Source: Marine Group I thaumarchaeote
GTDB taxonomy: Archaea; Thermoproteota; Nitrososphaeria; Nitrososphaerales; Nitrosopumilaceae
Reading direction: 5' to 3'
Assembly: GCA_013390905.1 (NCBI GenBank)
Contig: JACATG010000003.1
Location: 1 to 64,000, forward strand
Length of the DNA stretch: 64,000 nt
In this document: positions 58,339 to 64,000 of the stretch, piece by piece
How positions within the stretch are numbered: position 1 is the first letter of the stretch
Layout: every line of letters starts with the position of its first letter
Translations under genes and position numbers: made by a program
The notes under the pieces: generated by a model
The model's database searches: none
What the model was told of the DNA's origin: nothing
The model's input: the letters and a program-made list of their open reading frames with translations, nothing else

Positions 58339-58974
58339 CTACCCCTCATCAAATTTTATCTTAGTTAAAGGCACTTTACTCACAGGAATGAATAATGCAA
58401 TCAATCCTCCAATTTTGATTATCATTGATACATAATATAGAATTGATTCTGGGAATAGAAATGAGTACCATCCTAAAAATTCTCCTAATGCTAAGAGCGA
58501 TAGTCCAACAGAAACTGATATTGTACCTTTTTTTCTATTCTCAAAATACGATAACATTGTTTCAATAGCAGCATATGCCAACAAAATGAACGAAACTGCT
58601 CTGAAGATATGTTCTATCTGAACTGAAGAAATTAGGAATAATGGAAAAACTCCAATTGATCTAAAGTATCTAGATTTTGGAAAAAATGATTTTATACCAT
58701 GTGAAAACGCAATGAAAAAGTATCCTACTGTTTGAATTGCGATTCCTAAAGTTTGAACCCATTTAGCTATACTTCCAGATTTTATAACGAAGTCTTCTGT
58801 CATATATCCAACCCATATTACAAAAAATCCTAAACTTATTGAAAAAAATGCAATTGTTAATCTAAATAGTGTAGGGCTACCTGTATTTCTAAATCCAATA
58901 AATGACATTATTCCTATACTTAGTCCTACCAAAAATCCTATCAGGTTAAGTATATTTTCTAATAAAAATTCCAA
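58339..58974 (-). CDS. multi-span membrane protein (211 aa)
   Basis: About seven transmembrane helices, for example ILNLIGFLVGLSIGIMSFIGF, LTIAFFSISLGFFVIWVGYM, WVQTLGIAIQTVGYFFIAF, IGVFPLFLISSV, IFRAVSFILLAYAAIETML, VSVGLSLLALGEFLGWYSFL and VSMIIKIGGLIALFIPV. No family recognised; the evenly spaced helices resemble small sensor membrane domains found in archaea. No catalytic motif. ATG start. Confidence 0.75.
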   Translation of the reverse strand: MEFLLENILNLIGFLVGLSIGIMSFIGFRNTGSPTLFRLTIAFFSISLGFFVIWVGYMTEDFVIKSGSIAKWVQTLGIAIQTVGYFFIAFSHGIKSFFPKSRYFRSIGVFPLFLISSVQIEHIFRAVSFILLAYAAIETMLSYFENRKKGTISVSVGLSLLALGEFLGWYSFLFPESILYYVSMIIKIGGLIALFIPVSKVPLTKIKFDEG

Positions 58975-59034
58975 TGATGTTTAGAAACTTGTTAAACTAA
59001 TTATTTTAATCTGATGAATAATTTCACTATATTG

Positions 59035-59244
59035 TTAATCCCATTCATCCAACGAACCTGCAGATTGACCTTCTGTGCTACCTGTATAATCTCCCAGAAT
59101 ATCTGAATATCTAGATTCATTATGTGCGACAAATTTTACGTATTCTCCATAACTCATTTCAAAGTCACAAGAACCACATTTGACTAACGAGAAATCCATT
59201 GTCAATTCCGCATCTTCCTTGCATTTTGGGCATTTTATCTTCAT
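59035..59244 (-). CDS. zinc-ribbon protein (69 aa)
   Basis: A rubredoxin/zinc-ribbon module with CPKC (residues 5-8) and CGSC (23-26) in KIKCPKCKEDAELTMDFSLVKCGSCDFEMSYGEYVKFVA. The C-terminal half is acidic and polar, with no known domain. Commonly a small nucleic-acid-binding or transcription-related protein; not recognised more closely. Divergent from the gene at 59322. Confidence 0.8.
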   Translation of the reverse strand: MKIKCPKCKEDAELTMDFSLVKCGSCDFEMSYGEYVKFVAHNESRYSDILGDYTGSTEGQSAGSLDEWD

Positions 59245-59321
59245 GTATAATTTTGTCTTTGTTAATTATTATTACTTTATAATTAATAAAAGATAAAAGG
59301 AGTTTATTATTGTTAATTTTT

Positions 59322-59603
59322 ATGAGTCGTATTTGCACAAAATGTAAGAATTCAATTCCTGATAACGAAGAACTCGGTATTGTTGCTGAGAAATACCCTA
59401 CTTGCAACAAATGTTGGGCTGAATGGAAGGAATATCAAGTGATGGTAATGAATGAAATGAAACTTGATATGTCAATGTCAGATCATCGAAAATTATTAAA
59501 AAAACATGAAAAGATCTTTGTAGGTGTATTATCTCCTGAAGGAGAAGTAATAGATTACACAAATGAAGATAATAGAAAACCTGATGAACCTACAGGTACC
59601 TAA
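59322..59603 (+). CDS. Cys-rich protein with a YggX-like C-terminal part
   Basis: 93 residues from ATG 59322, preferred over TTG 59310. The N-terminus has CTKC (4-7) and CNKC (28-31), a zinc ribbon. After it, CWAEWKEYQVMVMNEMKLDMSMSDHRKLLKKHEKIFVG resembles the W-x2-W-x3-Q and NE-x-x-L pattern of bacterial Fe(II)-trafficking protein YggX, here joined to a zinc ribbon. A role in iron handling or in protecting iron-sulphur proteins is possible. Its end overlaps the next, convergent gene by 4 bases. Confidence 0.7.
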   Translation: MSRICTKCKNSIPDNEELGIVAEKYPTCNKCWAEWKEYQVMVMNEMKLDMSMSDHRKLLKKHEKIFVGVLSPEGEVIDYTNEDNRKPDEPTGT

Positions 59604-60106
59604 AACTTCAAGTGTTTTTTAGCATTATCTGGTATTACTATCAAAATTTTTCTTTTTTCTTCTTCGTTTAGATTATTAATGATTTTTTTAACACAATTAG
59701 AAATAATTTCTTTTTCATTTTCCTCTAACGTTAAAAATATTTCTAGAATCCCATCTAAATGAAAAGTGATTAATTTCTGTGGAAATTGTGACACCTCTAT
59801 AATGTATGCTGAAAATAATCCTGTTCTTTGCTCTTCTGATAGAGTTGTTAAAATTTTAAGCCATGATTTGAATAATTTTGAAAAGTTAGGAAATGGAATA
59901 GTTGGCCCTGCTTCTAATGCATTGTTTATAATCTCTTTTCGCTCTGCTTCAGACAATGAAAAAAACTCTACCATCCTCTTTTTCAAAATTGGATTTCTTA
60001 GAAAGTCTGGAAGACTAGCCAAATTAATTATGATATTTCCAGCAAAATTTTCTCCTACCATATATCTAAAAGAATTTCTGTTGGATATAAAATCATGTGC
60101 AAACAC
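59600..60106 (-). CDS. helical hypothetical protein (168 aa)
   Basis: Unrecognised. Almost wholly alpha-helical with repeated amphipathic pairs such as KKRMVEFFSLSEAERKEIINNALEAG, WLKILTTLSEEQRTGLFSAYIIE and ILEIFLTLEENEKEIISNCVKKIINNLNEEEKRKILIVIP. The recurring L-x-x-L-S-E-x-E-R/E pattern suggests three or four degenerate helical repeats. Divergent from purA with only 35 bases between the start codons. Confidence 0.7.
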   Translation of the reverse strand: MFAHDFISNRNSFRYMVGENFAGNIIINLASLPDFLRNPILKKRMVEFFSLSEAERKEIINNALEAGPTIPFPNFSKLFKSWLKILTTLSEEQRTGLFSAYIIEVSQFPQKLITFHLDGILEIFLTLEENEKEIISNCVKKIINNLNEEEKRKILIVIPDNAKKHLKF

Positions 60107-60141
60107 TTTAGCTTAAATAAACGAGATAGAAGCTCAACAAC

Positions 60142-61143
60142 ATGACATCAACCGTAGTTGTTGGCGGATTTTTTGGCGACGAAGGTAAAGGGAAAATAAT
60201 CTCATATTTGGCAATCAAAGATAATCCGAAAATTATAGTACGTGGTGGTGCCGGTCCAAATGCTGGTCATACAATTCGAGATGGTGATAAAGTATACAAA
60301 GTTAGAATGCTTCCAAGTGGATTTCTTAATAAAGATGCCAAAGTAATGATTGGTCCTGGAGTCGTCATCAATCCAGATATTCTAAAAAAAGAAATTCAAG
60401 ATTTCAACGTATCAGGACGTTCCTTTATTGATAAACACTGTGGGATTATTGAAGAAACTCATCTAACACGAGATTCTAAAGGTGAATTAAAAGAAAAAAT
60501 TGGAAGTACAGGTTCTGGTACAGGCCCTGCCAATGCCGATAGAGCTATGAGAGTTTTAAAATTAGCAAAAGACATTGACTCTTTATCTTCACTTGTTATA
60601 GATGTCCCACAGGCGATAAATTCTGCACTTTCTGCAAATGAGAATGTACTAGTGGAAGGTACACAAGGGACTTTTCTTTCCTTATGGCATGGAACATACC
60701 CATTTGTGACCTCAAAAGATGTTACTGCATCTGGAATATGTGCCGATGTTGGCCTTGGTCCTACTAAAGTTGATGAGGTAATTGTTGTTTTCAAATCATA
60801 TGTAACTCGTGTTGGAACTGGTCCTCTTGAAAACGAGATCTCACTCAAAGAGGCGGAAAAAAGGGGGTGGTCAGAATTTGGCACAATAACTGGTCGTCAG
60901 AGACGAGCTGCTAATTTTGATTTTAATTTAGCTAGGCGTGCAATCATGCTTAATAGTGCAACACAAATTTGTATAACAAAATTAGATGTTCTTTTTCCTG
61001 ATTGTGCTAGTAAAAATTCATTTGACGATCTATCTAAAGATGCAAAAGTATTCATAAAAAACATTGAAGATGAATTACATACACCTGTAACAATCATTGG
61101 AACTGGTCCAGATACTATTGATGTCATTGATAGAAGAAACTAG
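60142..61143 (+). CDS. purA: adenylosuccinate synthetase
   Basis: Makes adenylosuccinate from IMP, GTP and aspartate. The P-loop-like GGFFGDEGKGKIISYLA (7-23), the GGAGPNAGHTI (35-45) phosphate site and the EGTQGTFLSLWHGTYPFVTSKD segment are clear. 333 residues: the short archaeal form, about 90 residues below the bacterial size. A TATA-like box (about 60110-60119) precedes the ATG by the right distance. Partner to purB at 42637. Confidence 0.97.
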   Translation: MTSTVVVGGFFGDEGKGKIISYLAIKDNPKIIVRGGAGPNAGHTIRDGDKVYKVRMLPSGFLNKDAKVMIGPGVVINPDILKKEIQDFNVSGRSFIDKHCGIIEETHLTRDSKGELKEKIGSTGSGTGPANADRAMRVLKLAKDIDSLSSLVIDVPQAINSALSANENVLVEGTQGTFLSLWHGTYPFVTSKDVTASGICADVGLGPTKVDEVIVVFKSYVTRVGTGPLENEISLKEAEKRGWSEFGTITGRQRRAANFDFNLARRAIMLNSATQICITKLDVLFPDCASKNSFDDLSKDAKVFIKNIEDELHTPVTIIGTGPDTIDVIDRRN

Positions 61144-61192
61144 GCTCCAAAATTTTGGATAAGTTTAATTTGATTATATACAGAAATTCTTC

Positions 61193-61879
61193 ATGGAAAA
61201 ATTAGAAAAAACTTCTGATGATAAATTACCACGTTACATTCAAGTAAATTCAACTTTGGAATTCTCTAGACTTGTTTGTGCACTTGAGCGTGCACCACGT
61301 GTATCTTTTTCACATGATTATGAAGGACAAAAAATTTTATCTGTACAAATGGATATACTTAAAGAAAAACCAATTGTGTACTATACTCCTCTGGAACATG
61401 TTGGTCATTATCTTTGCTATGGATTAAAAAGAGGAAAAGAAGAATCTAAAATTGTTGATACTACTTCTGATGCTAGCAAGTTATATTCTCCCATAGTTAA
61501 AATTAAATCTCTTCCAAAAACCTTGAGACCTGGTAATGGAACTTTTGATAGGTATCAACCAATTGAATTAGAAGATTTGTCTAGTCTTGCAAAACTTACT
61601 TGGGGTTTTGAAGAAATTCCTTTTCCACTATTTCTATTTCCACTAAATAACAGATGGCTTATTGGAGTTTTTATGAATTTCAGTGAAGAGGGAACATCTT
61701 ACTTTTGTCATGTAGTTTTAGATAGCGATCCACAAAAGCCTTTTATGAAATTTTCATCAACTAATGGCTCTGAACCTATTTTTGTAGAAAATCCCTCTGA
61801 ACATGGTTATTCATATATTAAAATAATAAAATTAAAAGACACACATCCGTTAGTTGATTATGGTCACCTTCAAAACTAG
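61193..61879 (+). CDS. hypothetical protein (228 aa)
   Basis: Unrecognised. A mixed alpha/beta protein with RYIQVNSTLEFSRLVCALERAPRVSFSHDYEGQKILSVQMDI near the start and aromatic-rich middle (GFEEIPFPLFLFPLNNRWLIGVFMNFSEEGTSYFCHVVL). No signal peptide or membrane helix. Its 3' end overlaps the pyrF start by 20 bases, so it is likely translated with pyrF. Confidence 0.7.
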   Translation: MEKLEKTSDDKLPRYIQVNSTLEFSRLVCALERAPRVSFSHDYEGQKILSVQMDILKEKPIVYYTPLEHVGHYLCYGLKRGKEESKIVDTTSDASKLYSPIVKIKSLPKTLRPGNGTFDRYQPIELEDLSSLAKLTWGFEEIPFPLFLFPLNNRWLIGVFMNFSEEGTSYFCHVVLDSDPQKPFMKFSSTNGSEPIFVENPSEHGYSYIKIIKLKDTHPLVDYGHLQN

Positions 61880-62600
61880 ACTTTCAAAATTCTCAAAAAC
61901 ACATGGAAACGTAATTCTTGCAAATGATTATGATCTATCAGTTAAAAATTTACAAGCAAAAACTATTGAAAATATCAAACAATTACATCCTTTTCTATGT
62001 GGCATTAAACTAAATTTTCATTTACTCCTTCCTCTGAGTGGTAAAGAAATTCTAAAAATTAACAAAACAGCCCATAGGTATGGTTTACAAACAATTGCAG
62101 ACATCAAACTCAATGATATTGGAAATACTAATCGAGTAACAACAGAGAATCTTTGGAATTTAGGATTTGATGCAGTTATTGCAAATCCCATAATGGGTCT
62201 TGACAGTCTGAAAAATCTTGTAAAATCTGCTCATAAACATGACAAAGGTGTCATTACTTTATGTCATATGAGCGCACCAGAAGCTAAATTATCTTATGAT
62301 ATGGAGGTAAAAATGGGAAAAAAACAGCAACTATACCAATTATTTCTGAATTGGGCTCTTACTGCAAAAGTTGATGGTATTGTAATAGGAGCAACTTTTC
62401 CAAAAATTATTCAATACTGTGCTAAAAAAGCAGGAAAAAACTTGAACATATTCTCTCCTGGTATTGGCACTCAAGGCGGAAATGCAAATGAAATAATATC
62501 TGCTGGAACTGATTATCTGATTGTTGGCAGAACTATTCTCAATGCTAAAAATCCTTTAAGTGTGGCAAAGAAATTACATCTACAAAGTTTTGGTAAGTAG
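61860..62600 (+). CDS. pyrF: orotidine 5'-phosphate decarboxylase
   Basis: Last step of UMP synthesis. The catalytic DxKxxDI motif is IADIKLNDIGNT near residue 78; early ILANDYDL and late GIGTQGGNANEIISAGTDYLIVGRTIL (phosphate-binding) match the family. 246 residues with ATG at 61860; a TTG six bases upstream (61854) is less likely. It overlaps the gene before it by 20 bases and the convergent Nudix gene by 21 bases. Confidence 0.95.
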   Translation: MVTFKTRLSKFSKTHGNVILANDYDLSVKNLQAKTIENIKQLHPFLCGIKLNFHLLLPLSGKEILKINKTAHRYGLQTIADIKLNDIGNTNRVTTENLWNLGFDAVIANPIMGLDSLKNLVKSAHKHDKGVITLCHMSAPEAKLSYDMEVKMGKKQQLYQLFLNWALTAKVDGIVIGATFPKIIQYCAKKAGKNLNIFSPGIGTQGGNANEIISAGTDYLIVGRTILNAKNPLSVAKKLHLQSFGK

Positions 62601-62999
62601 CATTTGCGCTCTTGTTAACATAGTTTTTGCATTATCAAATGTAGTTTTTTCCATGGATGTATTATAATCCATCCAAGTGTAATCAAGATGTTCATGTGAA
62701 ATCCTAACTTCTTTAGTTTTTGTTTCAGCCAAGAAAAACACCACCTTTTTGTGAACTAATTCTCCCTGATATTGAAAATCATAGTTAATCCATTCTTCAA
62801 AATTTTCTAAAAATGTAATGTCCATAATTCCAGTTTCTTCTTTAGCTTCTCTAATTGCAGTTTCATGAGTTGACTCTCCTTTTTCCATCTTTCCTTTTAT
62901 AAAATCCCAATGTCCAGAAGGATAGTGTAAAAGTAAAAACAAAATTTTTGAATCTTCTTTTCTAAATAATACCATTCCAGCGGAAGTTTCTTCTATCAT
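62580..62999 (-). CDS. Nudix hydrolase, Ap4A-pyrophosphatase-like
   Basis: 139-residue Nudix protein. The Nudix box G-x5-E-x7-REUxEExGU reads GKMEKGESTHETAIREAKEETGI (about 34-56), complete. The GHWDFIKGKM lead-in and short length resemble archaeal bis(5'-nucleosyl)-tetraphosphatases. The ATG overlaps the uppS stop by 4 bases, so it is made with UppS. Substrate unproven. Confidence 0.92.
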   Translation of the reverse strand: MIEETSAGMVLFRKEDSKILFLLLHYPSGHWDFIKGKMEKGESTHETAIREAKEETGIMDITFLENFEEWINYDFQYQGELVHKKVVFFLAETKTKEVRISHEHLDYTWMDYNTSMEKTTFDNAKTMLTRAQMLLTKTL

Positions 63000-63787
63000 T
63001 TTCCTAATCTTCTTTTTCTTTCTTGAAAAGTTCTAATTGCTCTCATTAAATCAATTTTTCTAAACTCTGGCCAAAAAATATCCATAAAGATCAATTCACT
63101 ATAGGCACTTTGCCACATGAGAAATCCACTTAATCTTTTTTCTCCTGATGTTCGTAAAATCATATCTGGAGATGATTGTGGTAAGTGTGATGTGTAAAGG
63201 TTTGATTCAATCTCTTTTTTGTTAATATCTTCTATCTTAAGAGAACCATCTTTAATTTTTTTTCCTATTTTCTTAACTGCATCTACTAATTCATATTGTC
63301 CTCCATATGCTAATGCAATATTTAGAAAATGATTATCATAATTTTTTGTAACATCATCTAATCGTTTTAAAACATCCTTGATAGAATCTGGTAGTAGTTC
63401 AATTCTTCCAATACCTTTGACTCTCATTTTACATCTGTGTATCCTAGGATCATTGTACAATTTCTCAAGTCTCATACGAATTAATTCATAGATTTGTTCT
63501 AATTCCTCATCCTTTCTATTCAAATTCTCTGCTGAAAGTGCGTATAATGTAACAATTCTGATATCCAATTCTTCACACCAATCAAGAAGATTTTCTACTG
63601 CATCTGCTCCTTTCCAATGGCCTGTTTTTGGTATAGATAGGTGCATTTTAGCCCATCTTCTATTTCCATCTAAAATTAGTGCAACATGATTTGGAATGTC
63701 TCCATTTCGAATTTCATGTTCTAGCCTCTTTCCATAGATCTTATAGATACCTGTTAACTGACAGATTATTTCTATTATCTTGCTAAT
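62996..63787 (-). CDS. uppS: cis-prenyl (undecaprenyl-type) diphosphate synthase, ATT start
   Basis: Makes long cis-polyprenyl diphosphate for the sugar carrier dolichol-type lipid. The active-site strand HVALILDGNRRWAK with catalytic Asp lies upstream of the first ATG (63646), so that ATG cannot be the start. The frame runs back to a stop just before 63790 with no ATG, GTG or TTG. ATT at 63785-63787 lies five bases after a perfect GGTGAT ribosome-binding site. From it the protein is 263 residues, the family length, and begins with the helix KIIEIICQLTGIYKIYGKRL seen in archaeal relatives. Confidence 0.85.
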   Translation of the reverse strand: MSKIIEIICQLTGIYKIYGKRLEHEIRNGDIPNHVALILDGNRRWAKMHLSIPKTGHWKGADAVENLLDWCEELDIRIVTLYALSAENLNRKDEELEQIYELIRMRLEKLYNDPRIHRCKMRVKGIGRIELLPDSIKDVLKRLDDVTKNYDNHFLNIALAYGGQYELVDAVKKIGKKIKDGSLKIEDINKKEIESNLYTSHLPQSSPDMILRTSGEKRLSGFLMWQSAYSELIFMDIFWPEFRKIDLMRAIRTFQERKRRLGK

Positions 63788-63792
63788 GCTTT

Positions 63793-63798
63793 ATCACC
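63793..63798 (-). promoter_or_regulatory. GGTGAT ribosome-binding site for uppS
   Basis: On the minus strand GGTGAT, the full complement of the 3' end of archaeal 16S rRNA (ATCACC), lies five bases before ATT 63787. It decides the start of uppS; no other start codon fits. Confidence 0.75.
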
Positions 63799-63873
63799 TT
63801 TAATTATTAAGATGTGATTGCAGATATCAGTGTTTTTCTAATATTAATTTTTATGATGGATTTAGGACTAAAT

Positions 63874-64000
63874 TTAGTCTGAAACCATTTCTTGATCTTT
63901 GTGTTTTCTATATTTCTTAAAGAGAATAGTGGCTGAAACCAAAGTTGCTGCTAGTCCTCCCAACAAAGGCGGAATCAACGTAAATGAGCTTTCATCATAA
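63874..64000 (-). CDS. C-terminus of a membrane-anchored protein, cut off by the window end
   Basis: An open frame enters from beyond base 64000 and stops at TAA 63874-63876. The visible part reads DESSFTLIPPLLGGLAATLVSATILFKKYRKHKDQ plus six residues: one transmembrane helix and a basic cytoplasmic tail. This C-terminal anchor is usual in thaumarchaeal surface proteins whose main part is outside. Nothing more can be said. The 63788-63873 spacer has only AT-rich sequence and the uppS ribosome-binding site. Confidence 0.6.
   Translation of the reverse strand, partial: YDESSFTLIPPLLGGLAATLVSATILFKKYRKHKDQEMVSD

Overview
The window is a gene-dense, AT-rich (roughly one third G+C) chromosomal segment of an ammonia-oxidising archaeon. 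It fits group I.1a Thaumarchaeota (Nitrososphaeria, order Nitrosopumilales). The decisive evidence is a complete archaeal ammonia monooxygenase locus (amoB, amoC, amoX, amoA at 16.3-18.9 kb). Support comes from an archaeal TATA-binding protein, an archaeal histone, archaeal-type ribosomal proteins (eS1, uS15, uS11, eS17), KEOPS subunits, geranylgeranyl reductase and intron-bearing tRNAs. Many genes have a TATA-like box about 25-28 nt before the start codon, as expected for leaderless transcripts. The assignment is from memory of protein families; no database was searched.

Layout. 0-10 kb: a cut-off tRNA-dihydrouridine synthase, a stand-alone Lrp-type effector domain, lineage-specific proteins, TBP, an ASCH protein, a PLP-enzyme/rhodanese fusion, a MoxR-type ATPase with its VWA partner, and a geranylgeranyl reductase. 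10-14.6 kb: a minus-strand information-processing operon (uS15, DHH phosphoesterase, Pcc1, SerRS, eS1, an exosome-associated-type RNA-binding protein). 14.7-19 kb: the AMO island with two candidate extra subunits, a membrane-anchored neighbour and a perfect 94-bp tandem duplication. 19-24 kb: regulators, an orphan adenine methylase and four tRNAs. 24-33 kb: secreted and zinc proteins, CoaD, TrpRS, PheRS alpha and beta, a structured RNA and an EVE protein. 33-50 kb: aconitase, PLP synthesis (PdxST), ValRS, pterin genes, PurB, RtcB, uS11, ThiL and a phosphohexomutase. 50-64 kb: small membrane and zinc proteins, an AIPR-type defence gene, a cupredoxin, histone, TatD, eS17, a t6A-related cluster, PurA, PyrF, a Nudix hydrolase and UppS. 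No intergenic stretch exceeds about 260 bases.

The most distinctive points are these. (1) tRNA-Leu(UAA) and tRNA-Trp(CCA) each appear to carry two introns, one in a non-canonical position, and both fold to normal tRNAs after removal; the tRNA ligase RtcB is encoded in the same window. (2) A ubiquitin-like beta-grasp domain with an internal Gly-Gly is fused to a Cgi121-type KEOPS subunit, next to THUMP and Sua5 genes. (3) A PD-(D/E)xK nuclease-like domain is fused to a pterin-synthase (PTPS/QueD) domain. (4) UppS apparently starts at ATT behind a perfect GGTGAT ribosome-binding site. (5) An unannotated two-hairpin RNA with H/ACA-like features lies after pheT. (6) The AMO genes look individually transcribed. 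Several genes shorter than 60 codons are also included.
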